From positions 558,001-622,000 of the forward strand of contig NZ_VFNH01000003.1 in assembly GCF_006715485.1 (NCBI RefSeq): 64,000 nucleotides of DNA, read 5' to 3'. Position 1 is the first letter of the stretch; the number at the start of each line of letters is the position of its first letter. This document shows positions 1 through 8,798 of the stretch, piece after piece. This stretch comes from Herbaspirillum sp. SJZ107. Its GTDB lineage: Bacteria > Pseudomonadota > Gammaproteobacteria > Burkholderiales > Burkholderiaceae_D. The notes under the pieces were generated by a model. That model saw only the letters and a program-made list of their open reading frames with translations. It did no database searches and had not been told where the DNA came from. A program made the position numbers and the translations under genes.

Positions 1-30
1 TACGACGTGGGCCTGAACCACTCGTTCTAA
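1..30 (+). CDS. Outer-membrane porin, C-terminal end only
   Basis: Only the last nine codons and a TAA stop are inside the window. They read YDVGLNHSF. A hydrophobic alternating last strand ending in phenylalanine is the beta-barrel assembly signal of Gram-negative porins. A complete porin follows on the same strand, so this is probably the end of a neighbouring paralogue. The family call rests on these nine residues alone. Confidence 0.6.
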   Translation, partial: YDVGLNHSF

Positions 31-66
31 GCTGATGCGGGGCACGCCCCCGCCAAAAGCTGATCC

Positions 67-102
67 GCAAGGGCGGGCCTGGGCAACCAGGTCCGCCCTT
101 GC
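67..102 (+). terminator. Hairpin terminator after the first porin
   Basis: A 16-bp stem with one G-T pair (67-82 with 87-102) encloses the tetraloop GCAA. It starts 37 bases after the porin stop codon. There is no clear T-run after it, so termination may be partial. I see no other feature between 103 and the next ribosome binding site. Confidence 0.6.
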
Positions 103-256
103 TGCATCTGGGGCCTGTGCGATTTGCACAACGCTTGAGCCGGGTGCCCGGCACTGCCCGCGCAAACGGCATCATCCGTGCGCTGTTGCCGCCCCGGCTG
201 TCTGCACTGTTGTCTTGTTGCTTGTTATTGCCGTCCGTCCAACCATGGAGAATGCG

Positions 257-1540
257 ATGAACAAGTTCCTGCCGGCCGCGCTCGCCGGCACCTGTCTTTC
301 CACCTGCCTGGCGGCGCCCGCACTCGCCCAGAGCAGCGTCCAGATCTACGGTATCGCCGATGCCGGCGTCATGTGGCAGCGCGGCAGCCGGGTCAAGGTC
401 ATCAGCGGCGGCGCCGACGGTTCGCGCCTCGGCTTCAAGGGCAGCGAAGATCTCGGGCGCGGCCTGAAAGCCATCTTCAACCTCGAGGCGCGCATCGAGC
501 TCGATAACGGCACCCAGGTGCCGACCCTGGTCAACGAAAACCAGGGTTATTACCTGACGCGCAACATGGGCGCCCTGCCCGCCCCGGTGCTGGCGGCCGT
601 GCGCCAGGCACTGCAGCCGCCCGGCGGACCGGCCGTGAATCCCGAGCGTGCGCTGTTCGACCGCACTGCCATGGTCGGCATGGTCACGCCGCTCGGCGCG
701 GTCCTGCTGGGGCGCATGTACACGCCGGGCTATGAGGTGTTCGCGGCCGCCGATACCTTCGAAGTCGGCACCGGCGGCACCTGGGGCAGCATCACCGGCG
801 GCACCGGCGGTTTTACGGTACTGGGGGCCGACATCCGCTCGCAGCGCGCGCTGCAGTACCGCATTGCGCTGCCCTCCGGCCTGGGCGGCTCGGTCATGGT
901 CGCCGGCAAGGGTTCCGGCTACCTCGGCCTGTACAACAAATTCTGGGGCGCGGCGCTCACCTATAAAGCGCGCGGCTGGGACATCGGCATCGGCCACAAC
1001 CACGCCTACGACCCGGCCGGGCGGCCCAGCCTGCGCACCACCACCGTGGGCGGCTCGTATGCCTGGGGCCAGTGGAAGTTCTTCGCCGGCTGGCACGACC
1101 AGTACGACCGCAATGCATCCCTGCTGCCGACTTATATCGCCGGCTGGGATGCGCAGATCGCCCCGCAGCTGGCGCCGCTGGGCGCCGCCACGGCCACCGC
1201 CCTGCGCACCGTGTTCGTCAACAACATCACCATCAACAGCCGGCAGGATGCGTTCAGCGTCCAGGCCGGGCTGCACTACCGCATCGGCGCGGGACGGATC
1301 GTGGCCTCGGTCGCGCACCAGCACGACCGCAGCTCGTCCGAAAACGATGCCATGTTGTTTGCGCTCGGCTACAACTACTTTTTATCCAAGCGCACCGACC
1401 TGTATGCGGTGGCGTCGTTCATCCGGAACGACAACGAAGCCCAGTACAGTCCGGCAACGGCCGGGGCGCCGGGCGGCTTTACCAAGGCGCCCGGCGACGA
1501 CGGACGGGCCTTCCAGTTGGGTGTACGCCACCGTTTCTGA
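257..1540 (+). CDS. General outer-membrane porin
   Basis: A 427-residue Gram-negative porin that would form a trimeric diffusion channel in the outer membrane. Residues 1-24 are a signal peptide ending ALA before QSS. The mature protein opens with SSVQIYGIADAGV, the usual first strand of Burkholderiales (OmpC-like) porins, and contains the early SRLGFKGSEDLG motif. The protein ends in GVRHRF with the terminal Phe needed for barrel assembly. The ATG at 257 is chosen because GGAGAA lies about 6 bases upstream and the signal peptide starts there; the ATG at 245 would add four residues and lacks a good ribosome site. Solute specificity cannot be told from sequence. Confidence 0.9.
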   Translation: MNKFLPAALAGTCLSTCLAAPALAQSSVQIYGIADAGVMWQRGSRVKVISGGADGSRLGFKGSEDLGRGLKAIFNLEARIELDNGTQVPTLVNENQGYYLTRNMGALPAPVLAAVRQALQPPGGPAVNPERALFDRTAMVGMVTPLGAVLLGRMYTPGYEVFAAADTFEVGTGGTWGSITGGTGGFTVLGADIRSQRALQYRIALPSGLGGSVMVAGKGSGYLGLYNKFWGAALTYKARGWDIGIGHNHAYDPAGRPSLRTTTVGGSYAWGQWKFFAGWHDQYDRNASLLPTYIAGWDAQIAPQLAPLGAATATALRTVFVNNITINSRQDAFSVQAGLHYRIGAGRIVASVAHQHDRSSSENDAMLFALGYNYFLSKRTDLYAVASFIRNDNEAQYSPATAGAPGGFTKAPGDDGRAFQLGVRHRF

Positions 1541-1627
1541 CGACGCGGTCAACGCGGCGGCGTTTTCCTGCTTTGCGTGCTTGCGGTCGAGTAAAATGGG
1601 CGGTCCAACTCTTTCGTACGACCATTC

Positions 1628-2302
1628 ATGACCGCACCACTGGATTCCGCCGCCGTCGCCCAATACCTGGCCGACCATCCGCAATTCTTTGTCGAGCACG
1701 CCGGTTTGCTGGGCGAAGTAAAACTGTCGAGCCCGCTGACCGGTCGCGCAGTGTCGCTGCAGGAACGGCAGATGGAAGTGATGCGCGACAAGTACAAGGC
1801 ACTGGAACTGCGCATGGCCGACCTGCTGCGCCGCGCCGAGGAAAACATGGCGATCGCCAACCGTTTCCATGGCTGGACCCAGGGCCTGCTGCGCGCGGCC
1901 ACGCCGGCGGCGATGCCGGATGCCGTGGTCCAGGGCCTGATCGAGCATTTCAGCGTGCCGCAAGCCAGCCTGCGCCTGTGGAACCTGGCACCGGACTACG
2001 CCGACGCGCCGTTCGCCCGCGGCGTCAGCGACGACGTGCGCCTGTTCGCCAACAGCCTGCGCGCCCCCTATTGCGGTCCGAACAAGGATTTCGAGGCGGT
2101 GCGCTGGCTCGACGATGGTGTCGAGGTCGGATCAAACGTGCGCTCGACGGTGCTGCTGACGCTGCGCGCCGGCGGCAACGCCTTTGGCCTGCTGGTGCTC
2201 GGTTCGCCGGATCCCGATCGCTTCAACGCCACGATGGCGACCGATTTCCTGGTCCACATCGGCGAAACCGCCAGCGCCGCGCTGGCACCGCTGCGGGCCT
2301 GA
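1628..2302 (+). CDS. DUF484 family protein
   Basis: A 224-residue protein of the DUF484 family (YigA-like), which has a GAF-like fold and no established biochemical role. The N-terminus has the family pattern VAQYLADHPQFFVEHAGLL. A helical segment follows at about 45-75 (LQERQMEVMRDKYKALELRM), then a GAF-like region with conserved LGSPDPDRFNATMATDFL near the end. Its TGA overlaps the xerC ATG by one base, so the two are co-translated, matching the widespread DUF484-xerC pairing. In many relatives dapF lies just upstream; here a porin does. The family call is firm and the function is unknown. Confidence 0.88.
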   Translation: MTAPLDSAAVAQYLADHPQFFVEHAGLLGEVKLSSPLTGRAVSLQERQMEVMRDKYKALELRMADLLRRAEENMAIANRFHGWTQGLLRAATPAAMPDAVVQGLIEHFSVPQASLRLWNLAPDYADAPFARGVSDDVRLFANSLRAPYCGPNKDFEAVRWLDDGVEVGSNVRSTVLLTLRAGGNAFGLLVLGSPDPDRFNATMATDFLVHIGETASAALAPLRA

Positions 2303-3249
2303 TGGACACCCCGGCCACCGACGACCTGGCCGGCCGCTACCTGGCCGAGCTGGCCACCCAGCGCCAGCTCTCCCCGCACACGATCGCCGCCTACCGGCGC
2401 GACCTGGCCGAACTGGCCGCCCTGAGCGGGCATACCGACTGGCCGAAGCTCACCCACTTCGATATCCGGCGCTTTGCCGCCAAGCTGCACGCCGAAGGCC
2501 AGGGACCGGGCTCGATCGCACGCAAGCTGTCCGGCTGGCGCGGCTTCTTCGACTGGCTGTCGCGCCAGGTCGCGCTGGACGCCAACCCGGTCGACGGCGT
2601 ACGCGCGCCGCGCCGCGCCAAGCGCCTGCCCAAGGCGCTCGCCGTCGACGATGCGGTGCAATTAATGGAAGGCAAACCAGGCGCCGGTTCCGGCGCTGCC
2701 GAAGCCTTCGACCTGTGCAACCGCGCGATGTTCGAACTGCTGTACTCGAGCGGCCTGCGGGTGTCGGAACTGGCCGGCCTCGACCTGCACTACGTGGCGG
2801 CGCACGACGGCGCCCCGGCCTCGCTCGGCTGGCTGGAAGCGGATGGCAGCGAAGTGGTGGTCACCGGCAAGGGCAACAAGATGCGCCGGGTGCCGGTCGG
2901 CGGACCGGCGCGCACGGCGATCGCGGCCTGGCTGGCGGTACGGCCGCCGGCACGCGACGCCAGTTGCGCCCTGTTCCTGTCCGAGCGCGGCACCCGGGTC
3001 AGCCCGCGCGTGGTGCAGTCGCGCCTCAAGGTCCATGCCCAGAAAACAGGGGCGCCGGTCCACGTGCACCCGCACGTGCTGCGCCATTCCTTTGCCTCGC
3101 ACCTGCTGCAATCCTCGGGCGACCTGCGCGCGGTACAGGAACTGCTGGGCCATGCCAGCATCACCTCGACCCAGATCTATACGGCGCTCGACTTCCAGCA
3201 CCTGGCGGCCGTGTACGACCGCACCCATCCGCGCGCCAAGGTCAAATAA
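2302..3249 (+). CDS. xerC: Tyrosine recombinase XerC
   Basis: A 315-residue site-specific recombinase that, with XerD, resolves chromosome dimers at dif during division. The N-terminal SAM-like core-binding domain spans about 1-95 and the catalytic domain about 110-305. The catalytic set is complete: R153 (SSGLRVSEL), K190 (TGKGNK), H258 and R261 (HPHVLRHSF), H284 (LLGHASI) and the nucleophile Y293 (TQIYT). Length is normal for XerC/XerD. I prefer XerC over XerD because of the upstream DUF484 gene. The ATG overlaps the upstream stop codon. Confidence 0.95.
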   Translation: MDTPATDDLAGRYLAELATQRQLSPHTIAAYRRDLAELAALSGHTDWPKLTHFDIRRFAAKLHAEGQGPGSIARKLSGWRGFFDWLSRQVALDANPVDGVRAPRRAKRLPKALAVDDAVQLMEGKPGAGSGAAEAFDLCNRAMFELLYSSGLRVSELAGLDLHYVAAHDGAPASLGWLEADGSEVVVTGKGNKMRRVPVGGPARTAIAAWLAVRPPARDASCALFLSERGTRVSPRVVQSRLKVHAQKTGAPVHVHPHVLRHSFASHLLQSSGDLRAVQELLGHASITSTQIYTALDFQHLAAVYDRTHPRAKVK

Positions 3250-3302
3250 GGTCGGCAGGCTGGCTGACGGGCGGTGCGCTACGCCTTGCGAGCACGTCGG
3301 TG

Positions 3303-3329
3303 GTGACATTTCGTAAATTCCGGCATAAT
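3303..3329 (+). promoter_or_regulatory. Candidate sigma-70 promoter for the COG0523 GTPase gene
   Basis: GTGACA (3303-3308, five of six matches) and CATAAT (3324-3329, five of six) are separated by 15 bases, a little short of the 17-base optimum. They lie about 50 bases upstream of the ATG at 3379. I looked for a Zur-type AT-rich palindrome here and did not see one. Confidence 0.4.
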
Positions 3330-3342
3330 CTTCCGATTCTCT

Positions 3343-3360
3343 GGCGCCCCATGGGGCGCC
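3343..3360. repeat. Perfect 18-bp palindrome before the COG0523 GTPase gene
   Basis: GGCGCCCCATGGGGCGCC is identical to its reverse complement. It lies between the candidate promoter and the ATG at 3379, so it would sit in the 5' untranslated leader. It could be an operator, an RNA hairpin, or a terminator for xerC. No T-run follows, which weakens the terminator reading. Confidence 0.6.
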
Positions 3361-3378
3361 TTCATTAGGCAGCGAGAT

Positions 3379-4431
3379 ATGGAACTTATTCCCAGCACCA
3401 TCCTGACCGGCTTCCTCGGCGCCGGCAAAACCACCCTGCTCAACCGCATTCTGCAGGAAGAGCACGGCATGCGGATCGCCGTCATCGAAAACGAATTTGG
3501 CCAGGAAAACATCGACAACGAGATCCTGGTACAGGATGCGAGCGAACAGATCGTCGAGATGAACAACGGCTGCATCTGCTGCACCGTGCGCGGCGACCTG
3601 ATCGTGGCGCTGACCAACCTGGCGCGCAAGCGCGACGCCGGCGAAATCCAGTTCGACCGCGTGGTCATCGAGACCACCGGCCTGGCTAATCCCGGCCCGG
3701 TGGCCCAGACCTTCTTCGTGGACGAGGAAGTCGGTGCCCACTACCTGCTCGACGCGGTCGTGACCGTGGTCGACGCGCGCCATGCGATGGACCAGCTGGA
3801 CCGCCAGGAAGAAGCGCAGCGCCAGGTCGGGTTTGCCGACAAGATCCTGCTGTCCAAGACCGACCTGGTCGATGCCGCCGCACTGGATGCGCTGAAGGCA
3901 CGCATTCGCCGCATCAATCCGCGTGCGCCGATCAGCGTGTCGGATTTTGGCCGCGCCCCGATCAGCGAGGTGCTCGACCTGCGCGGCTTCAACCTGAACG
4001 ACAAGCTGGAACTCGATCCGGCCTTCCTGACGGCCGACGAAGCGCACGACCATGATCATCATGAGCATGACCACGATCACGTGCACACCGAGGCATGCGA
4101 CCACAGCCACGATCACCACCACGGCCATCACGCCGACGACATCGCGGCCTTCGTGTTCAAGAGCGAGCGCGCCTTCGATCCCGAGCGTCTGGATCAATTC
4201 CTTGGCAGCATGGTCCAAGTCTTCGGCCCGAATATGCTGCGCTACAAAGGTGTGCTGTCGATGGCTGGCGCGGACCGCAAGGTGGTATTCCAAGGCGTGC
4301 ATCAAATCATGGGCAGCGACCTCGGTGCAAAGTGGTCGGATGATGAGGCCCGTGGCAGCAAGATGGTGTTTATTGGTAAAAATTTACCAAAAGATGTGTT
4401 TATCCGCGGACTGGAACAGTGTTTGGTATAA
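3379..4431 (+). CDS. COG0523 / CobW-family metal-handling GTPase
   Basis: A 350-residue P-loop GTPase of the COG0523 family, which includes metallochaperones for zinc, cobalt or nitrile hydratase. Visible motifs are Walker A GFLGAGKT (11-18), the metal-binding CICC (65-68) and the guanine-specificity motif SKTD (159-162). The CobW C-terminal domain follows about residue 255. Between the domains, 223-251 is a metal-binding loop with 15 histidines in 29 residues. The next gene is dksA, whose product here lacks most zinc-finger cysteines; pairing of COG0523 proteins with zinc-independent DksA is known in zinc homeostasis. The metal and client are not determined by the sequence. Confidence 0.9.
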   Translation: MELIPSTILTGFLGAGKTTLLNRILQEEHGMRIAVIENEFGQENIDNEILVQDASEQIVEMNNGCICCTVRGDLIVALTNLARKRDAGEIQFDRVVIETTGLANPGPVAQTFFVDEEVGAHYLLDAVVTVVDARHAMDQLDRQEEAQRQVGFADKILLSKTDLVDAAALDALKARIRRINPRAPISVSDFGRAPISEVLDLRGFNLNDKLELDPAFLTADEAHDHDHHEHDHDHVHTEACDHSHDHHHGHHADDIAAFVFKSERAFDPERLDQFLGSMVQVFGPNMLRYKGVLSMAGADRKVVFQGVHQIMGSDLGAKWSDDEARGSKMVFIGKNLPKDVFIRGLEQCLV

Positions 4432-4593
4432 ACTACTGCGGTTCTGTATTTGCACATTCGGCAGGCGCGGCTTGCAACCGGTCCCGGTTGACTGGCCCGC
4501 CATCACGGCAGCCGGCCGGCGCGCACCGTAACTGGTAACTGCTGAGCTAGCTGATAAAATGGAAACTCTGTCGTATCAAAGGTAAGTGAAGTC

Positions 4594-5046
4594 ATGACTA
4601 AAACAACGAAACCGAATACCGTGGCGCAGCCCGAAGAACGCCTCTTGACGGACGAAGAGATTCGGGCGATGAGCGACGAGGACTACATGAACCCGGCACA
4701 GCTGGCGTTCTTCAAGAACCGCCTGCAGGAGCTCGAAAAGGAGCTGCTGAAGAATGCCGGCGAGACTACGGAACACCTGCGCGAAACCGTGCTCGTGCCC
4801 GATCCGGCCGACCGCGCCACGATCGAGGAAGAGCACGCGCTCGAACTGCGCACCCGCGACCGCGAACGCAAGCTGCTCAAGAAAGTCCAGCAGTCGCTGG
4901 CCTCGATCGAGTCCGGCGAATACGGCTGGTGCGAAGAAACCGGCGAGCCGATCGGCATCCCGCGCCTGATCGCGCGTCCGACCGCGACCCTGTCGCTGGA
5001 AGCCCAGCAGCGCCGCGAGCTGAAGCAGAAGCTGTACGGCGACTGA
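4594..5046 (+). CDS. dksA: DksA, RNA polymerase-binding stringent-response factor (cysteine-poor)
   Basis: A 150-residue DksA that acts with ppGpp in the RNA polymerase secondary channel. The coiled-coil tip DPADRAT carries the functional Asp73 and Ala75. In the C-terminal finger, the family's CxxC-x17-CxxC is reduced to C113-E-E-T116, 17 residues, then S134-L-E-A137, so only one of four zinc ligands remains. This resembles zinc-independent DksA variants such as Pseudomonas DksA2. The fold context (GWCEETGEPIGIPRL) is otherwise intact, so it is not a degraded gene. An AGGTAAG ribosome site precedes the ATG. A strong terminator follows. Confidence 0.93.
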   Translation: MTKTTKPNTVAQPEERLLTDEEIRAMSDEDYMNPAQLAFFKNRLQELEKELLKNAGETTEHLRETVLVPDPADRATIEEEHALELRTRDRERKLLKKVQQSLASIESGEYGWCEETGEPIGIPRLIARPTATLSLEAQQRRELKQKLYGD

Positions 5047-5105
5047 TCGCTCGCCCTGCCTTGCCGCTCCCCGCGCCGCGCGCGGGTGGCGCTGAACGCA
5101 CCCAC

Positions 5106-5136
5106 GAAAAAGCATGCGCCTGCCGCATGCTTTTTT
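5106..5136 (+). terminator. Rho-independent terminator after dksA
   Basis: AAAAAGCATGCG pairs with CGCATGCTTTTT around the loop CCTGC, and the stem runs into six T residues. It lies about 60 bases after the dksA stop and separates it from the gene at 5301. Confidence 0.9.
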
Positions 5137-5300
5137 CATTTCCGGCCCTGCGCATGGGTGCACATGTTCACGTAAAAAAGTTTCCCATCGGATACACTAA
5201 CGCTGGCCTGCCGGATGCTTGATGCAACTCAGGCGTGCGCACCACTCCTGGCGCGCCGCCATGCTACTGTCTCGACCGGCGAAGACAGTAAAGGAACGAT

Positions 5301-6746
5301 GTGGGATTGTTCTCCTTTCTCAAGAAAAAGAGCGATGCGCCGCCAGCGCCGGCGCAGGCACGCCCGCGTCCGGCCGCGGCCAGTCCCAGCACGCGCATGC
5401 CCCTCGATACCGAGGCCGAACGCGAACGCCAGCGCGAAATCGCGCGTGCCACCGCGGCCAAGATCGACGAGATCGAACTCGAGATGGCGTCCGACATCTT
5501 CGACGACGATGCCTGGAGCAGCCCGCGCCGGGCCCCGGCCGCGGTGGCGGCACTGGCTGCCGGCGCCGGCAGCGCAGGCGTCCCGGGTGCCGCCGGCACC
5601 TGGGCAGCCGGCGCGGCGCCGGCCACGCTGCTGGACGGCGGCCTGAATACCGACGGCCTGTCCGGACTCGACAGCGCCCTGGGCGCGGCCGCCGCACCGT
5701 CCAGCGCGCCGGCCGTCGAGGAAGCGGCGATCCTGTACGCCAACGGCCAGTCCGACGCCGCCGAACAGTCGCTGCGCGCCAGCCTGGACAGCAACGGCAA
5801 TGACCGCATGCCGTGGTGGATGCTGTTCGATCTGTACCAGGCCGGCGCGCGCGAAGAAGCCTTCGACAGCATCGCGATCGATTACGCCAGCCACTTCGAG
5901 ACCTCGCCGCCGGCCTACCGCGCACCGGCCGGCACTGCCCCGGGGGCCGGCGCCGGCCCGGGCAGCGCGGCGTTTTCCGGCGTCACCCCGACCGCCAGCC
6001 TGAGTGGCTGCCTCGACGCCGGCGCCGGCGCCCGGCTGGCGCGGCTGCAGATGCCGGCAGCCGCGCCGTTGTCTGCGTCGAGTGGCGCTTGCGCCCCGCC
6101 GGTGCGGATCGAATTCAGCGCCGTCACCGGCGCCACACCGGAAGGCTGTGCGGTGCTGCTGGATACGCTGCAAGCCTTGCGCCGCGCCGGACGCGAACTG
6201 GTGCTGGCCGGGGCCGACCACCTGGTCGGTGTGCTGCGTCCGATGCTGGCCATCGGCGAAGGCACGGCCAGCCAGGCGCCTTGGCTGCTGCTGCTCGAAC
6301 TGCTGCTCCTGATGAACCGCGAAAAGGATTTCGAAGAGACGGCGATGGATTATTGCGTCACCTTCGAAGTGTCCCCACCCTCGTTCGAGGCGCCGGCGCG
6401 GACCGCGCTCAGCATCAGCACCGACGACAGTGCCGGCAGCAACGCCGGCATCGAGGGCGACCGCTTCCTGCTGCCCGCCGTCATCGAAGGCGGCAGCCCG
6501 GCCCTGCTGGCCGCCATCGATGCCTATGCCCAGGAGCGCCCCCTGCTGGTGCTGGACTGTTCGCACCTGGCGCGCATCGACTACGGCGCCGCCGCCATGC
6601 TGGTGACGCGGCTGCGTGCGCTTGCCGAAGACGGCGGCGACAGTCCGCGCCGGATCGAACTGCGCGACCTGAATCACCTCGTCGCCGCCCTGCTGCGCCT
6701 GCTTGGGGCCGGCGAGCCGATCCGGCTGTACACGCACCGCTATTGA
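5301..6746 (+). CDS. Protein with duplicated helical and STAS-like segments
   Basis: A 481-residue protein of unknown function. It starts at GTG 5301, supported by AAGGAA five bases upstream; the first residues are MGLFSFLKKK. An Ala/Pro-rich, poorly ordered region fills about 15-150. Two copies of a helical unit are visible, PWWMLFDLYQAG...FETSPPAYRAP (about 171-212) and PWLLLLELLLLM...FEVSPPSFEAP (about 327-368). Each is followed by a STAS-like segment (about 268-320 and 388-481, the latter with LLVLDCSHLARIDYGAAAML). STAS domains mostly mediate regulatory protein contacts. It lies between dksA and hslV. Cytosolic; no signal peptide or membrane segment. Confidence 0.75.
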   Translation: MGLFSFLKKKSDAPPAPAQARPRPAAASPSTRMPLDTEAERERQREIARATAAKIDEIELEMASDIFDDDAWSSPRRAPAAVAALAAGAGSAGVPGAAGTWAAGAAPATLLDGGLNTDGLSGLDSALGAAAAPSSAPAVEEAAILYANGQSDAAEQSLRASLDSNGNDRMPWWMLFDLYQAGAREEAFDSIAIDYASHFETSPPAYRAPAGTAPGAGAGPGSAAFSGVTPTASLSGCLDAGAGARLARLQMPAAAPLSASSGACAPPVRIEFSAVTGATPEGCAVLLDTLQALRRAGRELVLAGADHLVGVLRPMLAIGEGTASQAPWLLLLELLLLMNREKDFEETAMDYCVTFEVSPPSFEAPARTALSISTDDSAGSNAGIEGDRFLLPAVIEGGSPALLAAIDAYAQERPLLVLDCSHLARIDYGAAAMLVTRLRALAEDGGDSPRRIELRDLNHLVAALLRLLGAGEPIRLYTHRY

Positions 6747-6797
6747 AACGCGCCAGGGCCGCCATGGGCGTCCGTCGACCTGCACTTCATGTTTCTT

Positions 6798-6825
6798 CTT
6801 GTAATTCCACATCGCATCCCCAATT
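6798..6825 (+). promoter_or_regulatory. Candidate sigma-32 heat-shock promoter for hslVU
   Basis: CTTGTAA (6798-6804) and CCCCAATT (6818-6825) are 13 bases apart. The heat-shock consensus is CTTGAAA, 13-15 bases, then CCCCATNT. The site lies 30 bases before the hslV ATG. HslVU is a classic heat-shock operon, so sequence and context agree. Confidence 0.65.
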
Positions 6826-6854
6826 GCGGTGGGCAGATTAATCACGAGGCAAAT

Positions 6855-7391
6855 ATGGAACAATTTCACGGCACGACGATCGTCAGCGTAAGGCGCGGCA
6901 ACCAGGTTGCATTGGGTGGCGATGGACAAGTCACCTTGGGCAACGTCGTCATGAAGGGCTCGGCACGCAAGGTGCGCAAGCTCTACCAGAACAAGGTGCT
7001 GTGCGGCTTTGCCGGCGGCACGGCCGACGCGTTTACCCTGCTCGACCGCTTCGAAGCGAAACTGGAAAAACACCAGGGCAACCTGCTGCGCGCCTCGGTC
7101 GAACTCGCCAAGGACTGGCGCACCGACCGCGTGCTGCGCCGCCTGGAAGCGATGCTGCTGGTAGCCGACCGCGAGAAAACCCTGATCATCACCGGCAACG
7201 GCGACGTGCTCGAACCCGAAGACGGCATCGGCGCGATCGGCTCCGGCGGCATCTATGCCCAATCGGCCGCCAAGGCGTTGCAGGAAAACACGGATTTCGC
7301 CCCAGCGGACGTGGTCAAGAAAGCACTGACCATCGCCGGCGAGCTGTGCATCTATACGAACATGTCGCACATCATCGAAACGCTCGACTGA
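6855..7391 (+). CDS. hslV: ATP-dependent protease subunit HslV
   Basis: A 178-residue threonine protease that forms the double-hexamer core of the cytosolic HslUV complex. The sequence around the active site is [10 protein letters not shown]; Thr7 would be the nucleophile after removal of a six-residue leader MEQFHG, as is usual in Burkholderiales. [10 protein letters not shown] and the late [13 protein letters not shown] motif are typical. The ATG at 6855 is chosen because the product starts as homologues do and GAGG lies just upstream; an earlier in-frame start would add an unrelated extension. hslU follows after 23 bases. Confidence 0.96.
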   Translation: MEQFHGTTIVSVRRGNQVALGGDGQVTLGNVVMKGSARKVRKLYQNKVLCGFAGGTADAFTLLDRFEAKLEKHQGNLLRASVELAKDWRTDRVLRRLEAMLLVADREKTLIITGNGDVLEPEDGIGAIGSGGIYAQSAAKALQENTDFAPADVVKKALTIAGELCIYTNMSHIIETLD

Positions 7392-7414
7392 GCGTGCGAG
7401 CAAAAGGCAAGCAA

Positions 7415-8767
7415 ATGCAAATTAGCAAGATCATGAACATGACCCCCGCCGAAATCGTCTCGGAACTCGACAAGCACGTGGTAGGCCAGGGCAAGGCCAA
7501 GCGCGCGGTCTCGATCGCGCTGCGTAACCGCTGGCGCCGCCAGCAGGTCGACGAGCCGCTGCGCCACGAAATCACCCCGAAGAACATCCTGATGATCGGC
7601 CCGACCGGCGTCGGCAAGACCGAGATCGCGCGCCGCCTGGCGAAGCTGGCCGATGCGCCCTTCATCAAGGTCGAAGCGACCAAGTTCACCGAAGTCGGCT
7701 ATGTCGGCCGCGACGTCGACACCATCATCCGCGACCTGATCGACATCGGCGTCAAGCAGACCCGCGCCAGCGAAATGAAGAAGATGCGCCAGCGTGCCGA
7801 AGACGCGGCCGAAGACCGCATCATCGACATCCTGGTGCCGCCGGCGCGCGATTTCGGCTTCAACGTCAGCGCCGCCGAAAGCAAGGATGGCGACACCACC
7901 CGCCAGACTTTCCGCAAGCGCCTGCGCGAAGGCGCGCTCGACGACAAGGAAGTCGAGATCGACGTCGCCGAGGCAGCGCCGCAGATGGAAATCATGGCGC
8001 CGCCGGGCATGGAAGAAATGACCGAACAGATCAAGTCGATGTTCGCCGGCGCCGGTGGCAGCCGCAAGAAGGCGCGCAAGATGAAGGTCAAGGAAGCGAT
8101 GAAGATCCTGATCGACGAGGAAGCCGCCAAGCTCGTCAACGAAGACGAGATGAAGCAGAAGGCGATCGCCAACGTCGAGCAGAACGGCATCGTGTTCCTG
8201 GACGAGGTCGACAAGATCGCCACCCGTTCGGAACATGGCGGTCCCGACGTCTCGCGTGCCGGCGTGCAGCGCGACCTGCTGCCGCTGGTCGAAGGCACCA
8301 CGGTGAACACCAAGTACGGCATGATCAAGACCGATCACATCCTGTTCATCGCCTCGGGCGCGTTCCACCTGTCGAAGCCGTCGGACCTGATCCCGGAACT
8401 GCAGGGGCGCTTCCCGATCCGCGTCGAACTGGAAGCGCTGTCGGTCGACGACTTCAAGAGCATCCTGACCTCGACCGACGCCAGCCTGACCAAGCAATAC
8501 GAGGCTTTGCTGGCGACCGAAGGCGTCAAGCTCGAATTCGCCGACGACGGCATCCATCGCCTGGCCGAGATCGCTTATTCGGTCAACGAGCGCACCGAGA
8601 ACATCGGCGCGCGCCGCCTGTACACGGTGATGGAAAAGCTGCTGGAAGAGATCTCGTACTCGGCCACCGACAAGTCGGGCCAGACCCTGGTCATCGACAG
8701 CGCCTACGTGAACGAGCGGCTGGATGCGCTGGCGGTCAACGAAGACCTGTCGCGCTACGTATTGTAA
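7415..8767 (+). CDS. hslU: ATP-dependent protease ATPase subunit HslU
   Basis: A 450-residue AAA+ unfoldase that feeds substrates into HslV. Walker A is GPTGVGKT (62-69) and Walker B is VFLDEVDKI (near 260). [12 protein letters not shown], the pore-loop motif GYVG, and the C-terminal [19 protein letters not shown] sensor-2 region are all present. The protein ends SRYVL, the short tail that docks into HslV. The I-domain between the Walker motifs is of normal size. The gene lies 23 bases after hslV in the same operon. Confidence 0.97.
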   Translation: MQISKIMNMTPAEIVSELDKHVVGQGKAKRAVSIALRNRWRRQQVDEPLRHEITPKNILMIGPTGVGKTEIARRLAKLADAPFIKVEATKFTEVGYVGRDVDTIIRDLIDIGVKQTRASEMKKMRQRAEDAAEDRIIDILVPPARDFGFNVSAAESKDGDTTRQTFRKRLREGALDDKEVEIDVAEAAPQMEIMAPPGMEEMTEQIKSMFAGAGGSRKKARKMKVKEAMKILIDEEAAKLVNEDEMKQKAIANVEQNGIVFLDEVDKIATRSEHGGPDVSRAGVQRDLLPLVEGTTVNTKYGMIKTDHILFIASGAFHLSKPSDLIPELQGRFPIRVELEALSVDDFKSILTSTDASLTKQYEALLATEGVKLEFADDGIHRLAEIAYSVNERTENIGARRLYTVMEKLLEEISYSATDKSGQTLVIDSAYVNERLDALAVNEDLSRYVL

Positions 8768-8798
8768 TCAGCAAGGTATCGAAGGAAAGGAAGCGGCA

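Noticed and set aside
3303-3378. Zur operator before the COG0523 gene
   Set aside because: I looked for the AT-rich Zur palindrome and found only a GC-rich palindrome that does not resemble it.
4021-4140. Tandem DNA repeat in the COG0523 gene
   Set aside because: The repeated CAC/CAT and GAC/GAT codons come from the His/Asp-rich metal loop and are part of the protein, not a separate repeat element.
5229-7403. A 700-codon minus-strand frame opposite the STAS-like gene and hslV
   Set aside because: The plus-strand genes have clear families and ribosome sites; this frame has neither.
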